A stretch of 64,000 nucleotides of DNA, taken from assembly GCA_002364755.1 (NCBI GenBank), contig DEZI01000002.1, positions 114,585 through 178,584 of the forward strand, in the 5' to 3' direction. Positions 43,918 to 53,294 of the stretch are shown here, in pieces; positions within the stretch are counted from its first letter, which is position 1, and each line of letters begins with the position of its first letter. The notes beneath the pieces are model-generated. The model was not told the DNA's origin. It did no database searches and saw only the letters and a list, made by a program, of their open reading frames with translations. The DNA is from Stenotrophomonas maltophilia. GTDB lineage: Bacteria > Pseudomonadota > Gammaproteobacteria > Xanthomonadales > Xanthomonadaceae. The translations under genes and the position numbers were made by a program.

Positions 43918-44007
43918 CGGTGCAGTCCATCCTGGGTGGCCACAGCTTACCCGCGCCCGCTGCACGCGGGCGTGGAGTGGCCGGAAGGCGCGTTGGCCGC
44001 GCCGCGA

Positions 44008-44571
44008 TCAATAAGCGAAGAACACGGTCTCGTCCGGGCCCTGCATGCGCACGTCCCAATGGTACAGGCCCTTGCCCTGCGCCTGCGCGACCAGGGTGTG
44101 GCGGCGCTCGGCGGGCACCAGCGCGAGGATGCCGTCCTCGCCGTTGCTGGCTTCATCACTGAAATAGATGCGGCCATGGGTGGCCTGCAGCAGGCCGCGC
44201 ATGAACACCAGCACCACCAGGTGCGGTGCCTGCGGCTCGCCACGCAGGCCCGGCACGCGACCCGGCCTGACGGTGGTGAAGGCGAAGCGGCCCTGGTCGT
44301 CAGTGGGCACACGGCCCCAGCCATCGAAGGCCGGATCGTGGTCATCACGGCGCGGGTCTTCGCCATGGGCGTAGATGCCCTGCGCGTCGGCCTGCCAGAT
44401 TTCCAGCACGGCATCGGACACCGGCGTGCCGTTGCCATCGAATACCTGGCCCTGCACTTCGATGCGATCACCCTGCGCGGTGGCCGGGGCGATTTCGGTG
44501 CGGTACAGCGGTTCCAGGCCCAGGCGATAGTACGGGCCCACGGTCTGCCACGGAGTGGATTGGAAACTCAT
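44008..44571 (-). CDS. pcaG: Protocatechuate 3,4-dioxygenase alpha subunit
   Basis: Non-catalytic partner subunit of the intradiol dioxygenase that opens protocatechuate to beta-carboxymuconate. The 187 residues start MSFQSTPWQTVGPYYRLGL and have the family beta-sandwich strings GNGTPVSDAVLEIWQADAQG and FTTVRPGRVPG. Like other alpha subunits it lacks the full iron ligand set (no H-x-H after the RPG region). It begins 4 nt after pcaH. Confidence 0.94.
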   Translation of the reverse strand: MSFQSTPWQTVGPYYRLGLEPLYRTEIAPATAQGDRIEVQGQVFDGNGTPVSDAVLEIWQADAQGIYAHGEDPRRDDHDPAFDGWGRVPTDDQGRFAFTTVRPGRVPGLRGEPQAPHLVVLVFMRGLLQATHGRIYFSDEASNGEDGILALVPAERRHTLVAQAQGKGLYHWDVRMQGPDETVFFAY

Positions 44572-44575
44572 GGTC

Positions 44576-45286
44576 TTACTCCCAGACGGTCATCTTGCGA
44601 CCGCGCAGCACGATGTCGAAGCGGTAGCCGAGTGCGAATTCGTTGGCGGTGTTTTCCCAGTCGAACGAGGACACCATGCGCTCGCGCGCCTTGGCGTCCT
44701 CCACGCAGTTGTAGATCGGGTCGAACGCCAGCAGCGGGTCGTTGGGGAAGTACATCTGCGTGACCAGGCGCTGGCCGATGCCATCGCCATGCAGCGAGAA
44801 ATGAATGTGCGCCGGGCGCCAGGCGTTGTAGTGGTTGCGCCACGGGTACGCGCCCGGCTTGATGGTGGTGAACCGGTAGCGGCCTTCACTGTCGGTCAGC
44901 ACCTGGCCGGTGCCCTTGAAGTTCGGGTCCAGCGGCGCATCGTGCTGGTCGCCCTTGTGCAGGTAGCGGCCGGCGGCGTTGCACTGCCAGACCTCGACCA
45001 CGGTGTTGCGCACCGGGCGGCCGTTCTCGTCCAGCACGCGGCCGCTGACGATGATGCGCTCGCCCTGCGGCTGGCCGGGGAAACCGGCGGTCAGGTCGGC
45101 GGCATGCTCGCCCAGGGTGATGCGGCTGATGCTCGGGCCGGTCACTTCCGAGAGGGTCACCGGGATGGCAATCGGGTCGGTACCCGGGCCACGCAGCGCG
45201 GTGGAGGCATACGGCAGATGGATGCGCGGCGGCTGGCTGCCGGGGTAAGGCTTGCGGTAGGCGCGCAGTTCGGTGGGATCGCTCAT
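44576..45286 (-). CDS. pcaH: Protocatechuate 3,4-dioxygenase beta subunit
   Basis: Iron-bearing subunit of the dioxygenase. The 236 residues include NTVVEVWQCNAAGRYLH, a Tyr in YPWRN and the H-I-H ligands in WRPAHIHFSL (about residues 162-166), which with an upstream Tyr complete the non-haem Fe(III) site. Length is normal. It precedes pcaG by 4 nt, the usual HG order. Confidence 0.95.
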   Translation of the reverse strand: MSDPTELRAYRKPYPGSQPPRIHLPYASTALRGPGTDPIAIPVTLSEVTGPSISRITLGEHAADLTAGFPGQPQGERIIVSGRVLDENGRPVRNTVVEVWQCNAAGRYLHKGDQHDAPLDPNFKGTGQVLTDSEGRYRFTTIKPGAYPWRNHYNAWRPAHIHFSLHGDGIGQRLVTQMYFPNDPLLAFDPIYNCVEDAKARERMVSSFDWENTANEFALGYRFDIVLRGRKMTVWE

Positions 45287-45355
45287 GGCGTACTCCTGTT
45301 GGCGAGCGGCCCGAAGGCCGCGGCTGTCTTGCAGATCATGGACATGGGGGAAGGC

Positions 45356-46570
45356 TTACACGCGCTCGATGGCCAGCGCCACGCCCTGCCCCACACCGAT
45401 GCACATCGTCGCCAGGCCGCGGCGGCCGCCGCTGGCTTCCAGCTGGCGCAGCAGGGTCAGCGCCAGGCGCGCCCCGCTCATGCCCAGCGGGTGGCCCAGG
45501 GCGATGGCGCCCCCGTTGGGGTTCACGTGCGCGGCATCGTCGGCCAGGCCGAGCTGGCGCATGCAGGCCAGGCCCTGCGAGGCGAACGCCTCATTCAGTT
45601 CGATGGCATCGAAATCGGTGATGGACAGGCCCAGCCGCGCCATCAGCTTCTGGCTGGCGGGCACCGGACCCATGCCCATGATCGACGGCTCGACGCCGGC
45701 GCTGGTGAAGCCCAGGATGCGCGCGCGCGGGGTCAGCCCCAGCGCCTTCACCTGCGCGCCCGACGCGAGCAGCAGTGCGGCGGCACCATCGTTGATGCCC
45801 GAGGCATTGCCCGCGGTGACCGTGCCCGGCTGGCGGAACAGCGGCTTCAGCTTGGCCAGGGCCTCGGCGGTGGTATCGCCGCGCGGGTGTTCATCGCGGT
45901 CGACCGAAACGGTCTCCCCACGCTTGCGGCCCGGCACGTCCACCGCCACGATCTCGCCGTCGAAGAAACCGCGCGCCTGCGCGGCGGCCGTGCGCTGCTG
46001 GCTGCGCAGGGCGAACGCATCCTGGTCCTCGCGGCTGATGCCGTAGCGCTCGGCCACGTTCTCGGCGGTCTGGCCCATGGTCTCCACGCCGTGCAGTTCG
46101 CGCAGGCGCGGGTTGATGAAGCGCCAGCCCATGGTGGTGTCTTCGATCTGCTGGTCGCGGGCGAACGGCGAAGTCGCCTTGCCCATCACGAACGGCGCGC
46201 GCGACATCGATTCAACGCCACCGGCAATGGCCAGGCCCAGCTCGCCAGCGGCGATGCCACGGGCCACGGTGCCGATCGCATCCAGGCCGGAACCACATAG
46301 GCGGTTGATCGTGCTGCCCGGCACCGTCACCGGCAGGCCGGCCAGCAGCAGGCTCATGCGGGCGACGTTGCGGTTGTCTTCGCCGGCCTGGTTGGCACAG
46401 CCGAGGTAGACATCCTCGACCAGCGCCGGGTTCAGCTGCGGGTGGCGCGCCAGCAGCGCCTTCAGCGGGATCGCACCGAGGTCGTCGGCGCGCACGCCGG
46501 ACAGCGCGCCGCCGTAACGGCCGATCGGGGTGCGGATGCCATCGACGATGTAGGTTTCGTGCAGGCTCAT
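45356..46570 (-). CDS. pcaF: 3-oxoadipyl-CoA thiolase
   Basis: Splits beta-ketoadipyl-CoA to succinyl-CoA and acetyl-CoA, the final step of the pathway. The 404 residues show thiolase signatures: the nucleophile Cys in NRLCGSGLDAIG (about residue 92), GGAIALGHPLGMSGAR, and a C-terminal MCIGVGQG. It resembles the fadA product in this window, but its operon position after pcaJ (1-nt gap) assigns it to the beta-ketoadipate pathway. Confidence 0.94.
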   Translation of the reverse strand: MSLHETYIVDGIRTPIGRYGGALSGVRADDLGAIPLKALLARHPQLNPALVEDVYLGCANQAGEDNRNVARMSLLLAGLPVTVPGSTINRLCGSGLDAIGTVARGIAAGELGLAIAGGVESMSRAPFVMGKATSPFARDQQIEDTTMGWRFINPRLRELHGVETMGQTAENVAERYGISREDQDAFALRSQQRTAAAQARGFFDGEIVAVDVPGRKRGETVSVDRDEHPRGDTTAEALAKLKPLFRQPGTVTAGNASGINDGAAALLLASGAQVKALGLTPRARILGFTSAGVEPSIMGMGPVPASQKLMARLGLSITDFDAIELNEAFASQGLACMRQLGLADDAAHVNPNGGAIALGHPLGMSGARLALTLLRQLEASGGRRGLATMCIGVGQGVALAIERV

Positions 46571-46571
46571 C

Positions 46572-47219
46572 TCAGACTCCCTCGGCCAGTGCCAGCGGCA
46601 GGCCGGTCAGTTCGCGCAGTTGTTCGATGTCCATGCCCTCGACCATCTCCAGCACGGTCGCGCCGTCGGCGCCGAGGTCGAACACCGCCACATCGGTATA
46701 CACGCGCGACACGCAGCGCAAGCCGGTCAGCGGGTAGCTGCATTCGGCCACCAGTTTGCTTTCACCCTTCTTGGTGAACAGATCCATCATCACGAAGACC
46801 TGCTTGGCACCGATGGCCAGGTCCATCGCGCCGCCCACGGCGGGAATCGCGTCGGGCGCGCCGGTGCTCCAGTTGGCCAGATCACCGTGTGCCGACACCT
46901 GGAAGGCACCGAGCACGCAGATGTCGAGATGGCCGCCGCGCATCATCGCGAACGAATCGGCATGGTGGAAGTAGCAGCCACCGGTGAGCAGCGTGACCGG
47001 CTGCTTGCCGGCGTTGATCAGGTCCGGATCTTCCAGGCCGGGGGCCGGCGCCGGGCCCATGCCGAGCAGGCCGTTTTCCGACTGCAGGAAGATCTCCTTG
47101 TCGGCCGGCAGGAAGTTGGCCACCGTGGTCGGCAGGCCGATGCCCAGGTTGACGTAGGCGCCTTCGGGAATGTCGCGCGCCACGCGCGCCGCCATCTGTT
47201 CGCGGCTGAGCCTGTTCAT
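46572..47219 (-). CDS. pcaJ: 3-oxoadipate CoA-transferase subunit B
   Basis: Subunit B of the enzyme moving CoA from succinyl-CoA to beta-ketoadipate. The 215 residues contain GIGLPTTVANFLP and the catalytic Glu in LQSENGLLGMGPAP (about residue 51), then GGAMDLAIGAKQVFV. Its start overlaps the end of pcaI by 4 nt, implying coupled translation of the two subunits. Confidence 0.95.
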   Translation of the reverse strand: MNRLSREQMAARVARDIPEGAYVNLGIGLPTTVANFLPADKEIFLQSENGLLGMGPAPAPGLEDPDLINAGKQPVTLLTGGCYFHHADSFAMMRGGHLDICVLGAFQVSAHGDLANWSTGAPDAIPAVGGAMDLAIGAKQVFVMMDLFTKKGESKLVAECSYPLTGLRCVSRVYTDVAVFDLGADGATVLEMVEGMDIEQLRELTGLPLALAEGV

Positions 47220-47896
47220 GCCTGCACTCCTTCTGCGGCCACCGGCACCACGCGCTGCACGAAGATGCCCGGGGTCACCACGGCCTCCGGGTCCAGTTCG
47301 CCCAGCGCCACCACCTCGCGCACCTGCACGATGGCGCAGCGTGCGGCCATCGCCATCAGCGGGCCGAAGTTGCGCGCGGTCTTGCGGTACACCAGGTTGC
47401 CCCAGCGATCGCCACGGTCGGCCTTGATCAGCGCGAAGTCGGCATGCAGCGGGTATTCGAGCACGTAGTGGCGGCCATCGATCTCGCGCGTTTCCTTGCC
47501 CTGCGCCAGCTCGGTGCCGTAGCCGGTGGGGGTGAAGATCGCGCCGAGGCCGGAACCGGCCGCGTGGATGCGCGCGGCCAGGTTGCCCTGCGGCACCAGC
47601 TCCAGCTCGATCTCACCCGCGCGGTAGGCCGCATCGAAGTGCTGCGAATCGGCCTGGCGCGGGAAGGAGCAGACGATGCGGCGCACGCGCTTGTGCCTGA
47701 TCAGCGCCGCCAGGCCGGTATCGCCGTTGCCGGCGTTGTTGTTGACGATGGTCAGCTCGCGCGCGCCCTGTGCGATGAGCGCATCGATCAGCTCATCGGG
47801 CATGCCGGCGGTACCAAAGCCGCCGATCATCACGGTGGCGCCATCATGGATATCGGCCACCGCTGCTTCCACGCTGGCCACGGTCTTGTCGATCAC
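47216..47896 (-). CDS. pcaI: 3-oxoadipate CoA-transferase subunit A
   Basis: Subunit A of the CoA-transferase, 226 residues, with the glycine-rich GATVMIGGFGTAGMPDELIDAL near the N-terminus and NNNAGNGDTGLAALI, both family features. It is the first gene of the pcaIJF-HG-B-D-C run. A paired motif and a TTGACC-17-GACCAT promoter lie in the 171-nt gap before it. Confidence 0.95.
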   Translation of the reverse strand: MIDKTVASVEAAVADIHDGATVMIGGFGTAGMPDELIDALIAQGARELTIVNNNAGNGDTGLAALIRHKRVRRIVCSFPRQADSQHFDAAYRAGEIELELVPQGNLAARIHAAGSGLGAIFTPTGYGTELAQGKETREIDGRHYVLEYPLHADFALIKADRGDRWGNLVYRKTARNFGPLMAMAARCAIVQVREVVALGELDPEAVVTPGIFVQRVVPVAAEGVQA

Positions 47897-47977
47897 TGCA
47901 TTGCTCCTTGCCCTGCCTGCCGGCGGTCATCGCCGCCACGCTGCAGGGCCACTGCGAAGGGAAAACACGACCCGGAC

Positions 47978-48006
47978 ATGGTCGCCACGGCACCCCGCCC
48001 GGTCAA
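47978..48006 (-). promoter_or_regulatory. Candidate pcaI promoter
   Basis: On the minus strand TTGACC (48006-48001) is 17 bp from GACCAT (47983-47978). The -35 forms the end of the left half of the motif pair at 48003-48048, so regulator and polymerase would contact the same bases. Confidence 0.45.
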
Positions 48007-48048
48007 TGCGATATTCGGCCGCCTGATTCGATAATCGCACATTGAGTG
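48003..48048. promoter_or_regulatory. Paired operator-like motif upstream of pcaI
   Basis: Two diverging copies of a CGAaTAyCGCA(c)nTGA motif: CGAATATCGCATTGA on the minus strand (48017-48003) and CGATAATCGCACATTGAGTG on the plus strand (48029-48048), 11 nt apart. The same arrangement occurs before quiC (53315-53364). Confidence 0.55.
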
Positions 48049-48067
48049 AACTGCATCGGCCATCGGT

Positions 48068-49387
48068 TCAACGCCGGTTCTGGCCGACGCCCACGCGCAG
48101 GCCGAGGCACGCCCACGCCGCCAGCAGCAGCGGCAAGGCGCACAGCACGTACAGCGCGGACGGCTGCCAGTGGCCATCAACCAGCACGCCCACGGTCAGC
48201 GGCGAGAGGATCGCGCCGACGCGGCCGATGCCGATCGCCCAGCCCAGGCCGGTGGTGCGGACTTCGGCGGCGAACACCACCGGCGCTGCCGCGTACAGGC
48301 CGGCCATTGCCGCGAACAGCGCCGCACCGATGACGAAGGCCAATGGGAAGGCCACGCCCAGCTGCGTGTTGAACGCCGCAAAGCCCAGCATCGACACCAT
48401 CGCCAGCAGCAGTGCGCCCGCGGTCAGCTTCGAGAGCGACCAGCGCGAGGCCAACCAGCCGAACAGGCTGCCGCCGACGATGCCGCCCAGGTTCAGCAGC
48501 ACGCCACCGGTGATGCCCTGCTGCGCCGACACACCGGCCGAGACCAGCAGCTTCGGCGTCCAGCTCAGCACGAAATAGAACGCGAACATGTGCAGGAAGA
48601 ACGCCAGCGCGATCAGCAGCGCGACGCGGCGCAGGTCACCCACGAACAGCGCCGCATAGCCCCGGCGCTGGCCATCACGCACCGGTGCCGGCGGCAGCGC
48701 CTGCAGTTCCGGCATGCGCATGCGCGACAGCAGCGCATTGAGCCGCAGCAGCGCGTTGGCCGGGCGACGCGCGATCAGGAAATCCAGCGATTCCGGCAGG
48801 CACTTCTGCACCAGCGGAATGCACAGCAGCGACGCACCTGCACCGATCAGGAACACGCTGTGCCAGGACCAATGTTCCAGCATCCACGCCGCCAGCAGGC
48901 CGCCGGCGGTGGCACCGATCGGATAGCCGGTGGCCTGCAGCGCGACCGCCGTGCTGCGCCACTTGGCGTTGGCGTACTCGGCGGTGATCACGCCGACACC
49001 GGCCAGCATGCCGCCGATGCCGATGCCGGTGTACACGCGCAGCGCGCCCAGCTGCCAGGCGTTGGCGGCCAGCGCCGACAGCGCCATGCCGCTGGTCAGG
49101 ATCAGCAGGCAGCAGACGATCATCGGCCGCCGGCCCCAGCGGTCCGCCAGTGGCGCCAGCAGGAACGAACCCAGCGCCATGCCGATCAGACCGGCACTGA
49201 GCATCAGCCCCAGTACCTTGCCCGACAGTTCCCAGTCTGCCGACACGTGCGGCGCGGTGAAGGCCATGACCATCACATCGAAGCCATCGAGCATGTTCAA
49301 CAGCACGCAGATGGCGATGGCGGTCCACTGGAAGGGACTCATCCGTTCAAGGACAAGCGGCGGTGCAGCGGCGGAGGCGTGGCTCAT
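48068..49387 (-). CDS. pcaK: 4-hydroxybenzoate/protocatechuate MFS transporter
   Basis: Aromatic acid:proton symporter (AAHS family) of 439 residues with about 12 membrane helices. The family DGFDVMVMAF motif is in helix 1 (about residues 34-43), LADRWGRRPMI is in loop 2-3, and the corresponding loop 8-9 motif (GWLASRWSLSKL) is present. It would bring protocatechuate made in the periplasm into the cytoplasm. It lies 53 nt after quiB on the same strand and ends upstream of the pcaI operator. Confidence 0.92.
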   Translation of the reverse strand: MSHASAAAPPLVLERMSPFQWTAIAICVLLNMLDGFDVMVMAFTAPHVSADWELSGKVLGLMLSAGLIGMALGSFLLAPLADRWGRRPMIVCCLLILTSGMALSALAANAWQLGALRVYTGIGIGGMLAGVGVITAEYANAKWRSTAVALQATGYPIGATAGGLLAAWMLEHWSWHSVFLIGAGASLLCIPLVQKCLPESLDFLIARRPANALLRLNALLSRMRMPELQALPPAPVRDGQRRGYAALFVGDLRRVALLIALAFFLHMFAFYFVLSWTPKLLVSAGVSAQQGITGGVLLNLGGIVGGSLFGWLASRWSLSKLTAGALLLAMVSMLGFAAFNTQLGVAFPLAFVIGAALFAAMAGLYAAAPVVFAAEVRTTGLGWAIGIGRVGAILSPLTVGVLVDGHWQPSALYVLCALPLLLAAWACLGLRVGVGQNRR

Positions 49388-49440
49388 GATGCGGTTTCCT
49401 GCTACAGCGTGGTGCGGTGGAACGTCCGGCGGGGAAGGTC

Positions 49441-50292
49441 TCAGTGACCGGCCTGGCTGGATGCATGGATGACCTGCAAAACGTCCTGCAGGCGATCGAC
49501 CTCGACCTGGCCCGGCGCCGACGGGGTGCCGATCATGCCGAAGGTCAGGGCCTGGCCGAAAGTCTCCCCGGCCAGGCGAGAAACCACGCCGGTGCCGCCC
49601 ATCGACATGGTCAGCAGCGGCTTGTCGCTCTGCTGGCGCACCTGCCAGGTGGCATCGAGCAGCGCCAGCACGTCGCCGGCATCACGCGGCATCACCGCGA
49701 TCTTCAGCACGTCGGCACCGAGGGCCTGCTGCTTCAGCAGGCGCGCGACGATCTCCTCGCGCGGCGGCGTGGCATGGAAGTCATGGTTGGACATCACCAC
49801 CTTGACCCCGGCCTTGTGCGCCTGTGCCACCAGCGACTGGACGACCTTCGGATCGCGGAACATCTCCACGTCGATCAGCTGGGCGACGCCGCCGCGCAGC
49901 AGCGTGGCGTACAGCGCACCGTAGTCGGCATCGCTGATCGGCTTGGCACCGCCTTCGGCCTTGGTGCGGAAGGTGACGATGACTGGCTTGCCGCCCAGCG
50001 TGGCCTGGATGCGCTTGCCCAGCGCGACCAGTGCCTTGCCATCGGTGGCGATGTCCAGGTAGTCGATGCGCCACTCGGCGATGTCGGTGGATTTGCTGGC
50101 GGCAATCCCAGCGGCCTGCTGCAGGGCGACCCCAGCGGTGGCGCCGGTGATCGGCACGATGGTGCGGGGGCTGCCCTCGCCGATGCGCAGCTGGCCGACC
50201 TGCAGCACCGCCGGCGGCGGTGCGGCCAGGACCAGCAGGGGGGAGGCGCTGAGCGCACCGGCGAGGACAACGGAAGCGAACGGGAATCTCAT
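49441..50292 (-). CDS. quiB: Exported type I 3-dehydroquinate dehydratase
   Basis: Dehydrates 3-dehydroquinate to 3-dehydroshikimate by a Schiff-base mechanism. The start at 50292 gives a clear signal peptide (MRFPFASVVLAGALSASPLLVLA), unlike biosynthetic AroD, so the enzyme is periplasmic. Family strings: EWRIDYLDIA, VIVTFRTKAEGG, SNHDFHATP, with the Schiff-base Lys in ADVLKIAVMP, then LLTMSMGGTG. The 283-residue protein can also be read from ATG 50328, which overlaps the porin stop (TGATG). It is catabolic by context. Confidence 0.87.
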   Translation of the reverse strand: MRFPFASVVLAGALSASPLLVLAAPPPAVLQVGQLRIGEGSPRTIVPITGATAGVALQQAAGIAASKSTDIAEWRIDYLDIATDGKALVALGKRIQATLGGKPVIVTFRTKAEGGAKPISDADYGALYATLLRGGVAQLIDVEMFRDPKVVQSLVAQAHKAGVKVVMSNHDFHATPPREEIVARLLKQQALGADVLKIAVMPRDAGDVLALLDATWQVRQQSDKPLLTMSMGGTGVVSRLAGETFGQALTFGMIGTPSAPGQVEVDRLQDVLQVIHASSQAGH

Positions 50293-50327
50293 GGCGGTCA
50301 CCAGAGCATGGAGGGAGCGCGCGGCCA

Positions 50328-51629
50328 TCAGAAGGTCACCTTGGCCTGGACACCGACGGCCCAGGCGTTGTCCGTGCCGCTGTAATTGAACGTGCCCGGG
50401 TTGACGATGTACTGCACGTCCGGGCGGATCATCAGCCACGGGTTCACCTGGACGCTGTAGGACAGTTCGAACAGCTCCTCGGCCTGGCTGAGGTTGTACA
50501 GCGGCGAATCGCTGGGCACGCCACCGCTCATCAGCGTGGCCCGGCGCGCATCGACCAGGCGGTCGTTGATGTCGGCGCCGACGTAGCCCAGCGCGATGCT
50601 GTCCTGCGCGCGCGAGCCGATGCCCTGGTAGACGCCACCCAGCGCGTACCAGCGCTTGATCTGCGCGGTATCGGTGTCGGACACCATGTACTGCGCGAAG
50701 GCGGTGAGGCCACGGCTCGGGTCGGCTGATTCCTGGGTCAGGCGCTGCTCGGCCAGCACGTAGGCGCCGTGGCGGCCGGTGGTCGGCGAGGGGTCCAGGC
50801 CGCGCTTGTCCACGCGCGAGGTGTCGTAGTAACCACCGAACTTGTAGACGCCGGCATGGCGGCTGCCCTTGGCCGGGGTCCAGGTCACTTCCACCGGGAA
50901 CAGCGAACCGGTGGTGCCCGAGACGAACGGACGGAACGCATTGCGCTCGATGTTGCCGCCCAGGTTCGGATTGACCTGGAACCAGCCGGTGCGCACGTTC
51001 ACCGCCGGGCTGACCTGCTGCGCCAACTCGCCGCCCCAGCGTGCCATCGGGTAGTTGTACCAGCCGCTGTTGCCGGACATCGCCAGCGGGTGCGCGCAGA
51101 AGGCGGCGTTGACGAAGTGGGTCAGCAGGCTGTGCAGGCCGAACTGGTTGCCCATCGCGTAGTAACCCAGCTTGTAGTACGCCTGGCCAGCGTTGAAGGT
51201 CTGGTCGTAGCTCAGCTCGGTCAGGCGCGTGTACTGGCCGCCGTACGCTTCCTGGATCGGAAAGCGGTTGCCGACGAAGTCCACCGAGGTACTGCGGCCG
51301 CGACGGTCGTTGAGGGTGAAGTGGAACGCACCGCCGTCCCAGCCGGCCAGCTTGCCCATGTCCAGGTCCATGCCTACGCGCACCTGCTGTGCATAGCGCG
51401 TGCCGGTCTCGCCGTAGCCACCATCGACCACGCCCATGGCCTCACCCACGTAATCGCCGCGGAAGGCAATGCCGCGCTCGAGCAGGTCGGTACGGGTGCC
51501 ACCCCAGTCGCCGGTGAGCGTCTTGCCTTCGTAACGGTTGCTGGACTGCGCGCTTGCCAGGGCCGGCAGCAGCGCGGTAGCCAGGATGCCCAGGGACAGG
51601 CCCAGAGACGGGGATTTCGCAGGATTCAT
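50328..51629 (-). CDS. quiX: OprB-family outer-membrane porin of the quinate cluster
   Basis: A 433-residue porin with a signal peptide (about residues 1-27, ending ALASA). It starts with the OprB hallmark LTGDWGGTRTDLLERGI and has alternating beta-strand segments, ending in an aromatic C-terminal residue (KVTF), the sorting signal for barrel assembly. OprB relatives pass sugars; here the linkage to quiA, quiB and quiC, matching Acinetobacter quiX, suggests uptake of quinate or shikimate. It lies 22 nt after quiC. Confidence 0.85.
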   Translation of the reverse strand: MNPAKSPSLGLSLGILATALLPALASAQSSNRYEGKTLTGDWGGTRTDLLERGIAFRGDYVGEAMGVVDGGYGETGTRYAQQVRVGMDLDMGKLAGWDGGAFHFTLNDRRGRSTSVDFVGNRFPIQEAYGGQYTRLTELSYDQTFNAGQAYYKLGYYAMGNQFGLHSLLTHFVNAAFCAHPLAMSGNSGWYNYPMARWGGELAQQVSPAVNVRTGWFQVNPNLGGNIERNAFRPFVSGTTGSLFPVEVTWTPAKGSRHAGVYKFGGYYDTSRVDKRGLDPSPTTGRHGAYVLAEQRLTQESADPSRGLTAFAQYMVSDTDTAQIKRWYALGGVYQGIGSRAQDSIALGYVGADINDRLVDARRATLMSGGVPSDSPLYNLSQAEELFELSYSVQVNPWLMIRPDVQYIVNPGTFNYSGTDNAWAVGVQAKVTF

Positions 51630-51651
51630 GATTGCGGTCTCGTGGAGGTGA

Positions 51652-53163
51652 TCAGCGCAGCGACAGCGGTGCGCTCAGGGGGGAGGTGGCGCCCTGCGCC
51701 GAGGTGACCGTGGCGGTCAGGCTGCCGGCAGCGGCAGCATCTGCCCCGGCACCGAGCGGGAAGGTGAAGCTGCCCTGCCCCTGCGCATCGGTTCGGGCTT
51801 CGACGCTGCCCAGCACCAGCTCGGCCTCGCTGCCGTTGGCGGCGCGGTTGCCGAACACTTCCACCTGGTAGCGGGAATCCGGCACACCGTGGAAACGACC
51901 GCTGAGCAGGCGCTGCGCGCCCTTGCCCTGCACGGCGGTCAGCTGCGGCGCGGTCTGGCCGAGGTTGGGCAGCGGCTGGCAGTCGGCCTGGCCGGCAGCA
52001 GTGCAGATGCGCGCACGCCTGGACGGATCGTTGTCGACGCCACGGCCGCGCGAGCCGACGAAGCTGGCGTGCTCCAGACCTGGCACACCGAACACGATGG
52101 CACCGCGCGGCTGGCCCTTCACGCAGGCACCGCCCGCCTCGCAGCGCTCGATCGGCAGGCCGTTGCCGTAGATGCGGTTCTGAGTGAAGCGGTTCGGCGC
52201 ACTGACCGGCTGCGGGCGCACGCCGATGCCGATGCCATTGCCGGTGATGGTGTTGCCGTCGACCACGTTGCCGCTGCCGGTGATGCTCAGGCCCAGCGAA
52301 TTGCCGGTGAAGGTGTTGGCGGCGATGTAGTTGCGGTTGCCCCAGTTGATCTGCAGGCCATCGGAATAATCGACGAAGCGGTTATGGACCACGCTGTTGT
52401 CGTTGCCCCACAGGATCTCGATGCCCTGCGAGGGCTCCGGGTTGGCGCGGGTGGACTGGAACAGGTTGTCGGCCACCAGGTTCCAGGCCGCGCCACGGGT
52501 CAGCTCCAGGCCGTCGCCGTTGTCGAGGAATTCATTGCGCACGATGCGGTTGTGCACGGTGGTGGTGGCGGTGGACTGGCCCTTGCCGTCGTCACCGGTG
52601 AGCATGATGCCGGCGCCGCCCTTGTTGGCGACCATGCGGTTGTCACGGATCTCGTTGTGGCTGGAACGGTTGACCAGCACGCCGATGCAGAAGTTGCGGA
52701 TCTCCAGGCCGGCCAGCTCCACGCCCTGGGTATCGCGTAGGACCAGGCCCGGCAGCGTGGTGGTGCGCACGTTGGTGCCGGACTGGCCGGGTTCGGCGCC
52801 CGGGCAGGCATCGGTGCCGGTGCCGGTGACGTAGGCCGAGCCGTCGATGGCGACGTACTGGCCATCGCGCGCCCAGGACGTGCCGATGATCTGCACCGGG
52901 CCCTTGATCTCCGGCAGCGGCGCGGTCGGCTTGATGACGTAGGGCGCGGCGCCGACGGCGTCGATCTCGATGCGGTAGCGGCCCGGCGCGGCGTTGGCGG
53001 TGGTGATGGCCCAGCGCAGCGAGCCGGCATTGGCATCGTCGGCATAGCGGTCCACGCGCAGGACCTGCGGGGCTTCCCGCGGCGGTTCGGCCTGGTAGGC
53101 CAGCGCCAGCGACGGCAGCACGGCAAGCAGGGGCAGGGAAACAACGGACAGACGACGGCGCAT
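51652..53163 (-). CDS. quiC: Periplasmic 3-dehydroshikimate dehydratase (beta-helix type)
   Basis: Converts 3-dehydroshikimate to protocatechuate, joining the quinate route to the pca pathway. The 503 residues from ATG 53163 (GGAG site upstream) have a signal peptide ending LALA. A right-handed parallel beta-helix follows, with repeated N-x-I/F-x-x-N turns such as NEIRDNRMVANKGGAGIMLTG, SQGIEILWGNDNSVV and DGLQINWGNRNYIAANTF. This closely resembles Acinetobacter QuiC rather than the TIM-barrel AsbF type. A GTG at 53178 is a weaker start. It heads the quiC-quiX-quiB-pcaK group. Confidence 0.88.
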   Translation of the reverse strand: MRRRLSVVSLPLLAVLPSLALAYQAEPPREAPQVLRVDRYADDANAGSLRWAITTANAAPGRYRIEIDAVGAAPYVIKPTAPLPEIKGPVQIIGTSWARDGQYVAIDGSAYVTGTGTDACPGAEPGQSGTNVRTTTLPGLVLRDTQGVELAGLEIRNFCIGVLVNRSSHNEIRDNRMVANKGGAGIMLTGDDGKGQSTATTTVHNRIVRNEFLDNGDGLELTRGAAWNLVADNLFQSTRANPEPSQGIEILWGNDNSVVHNRFVDYSDGLQINWGNRNYIAANTFTGNSLGLSITGSGNVVDGNTITGNGIGIGVRPQPVSAPNRFTQNRIYGNGLPIERCEAGGACVKGQPRGAIVFGVPGLEHASFVGSRGRGVDNDPSRRARICTAAGQADCQPLPNLGQTAPQLTAVQGKGAQRLLSGRFHGVPDSRYQVEVFGNRAANGSEAELVLGSVEARTDAQGQGSFTFPLGAGADAAAAGSLTATVTSAQGATSPLSAPLSLR

Positions 53164-53294
53164 GCGAGCACTCCGCACAGGTGAAGGGAAATCCGGCGGT
53201 CTTCCCCTGCACCTGGCTTCAGCACCGGACCGGCTGCTGCCCTCGCCCCGCCAGGGGTGGATCGCTTGGACTGCTGTGAAACTGTGGGAGTGAA

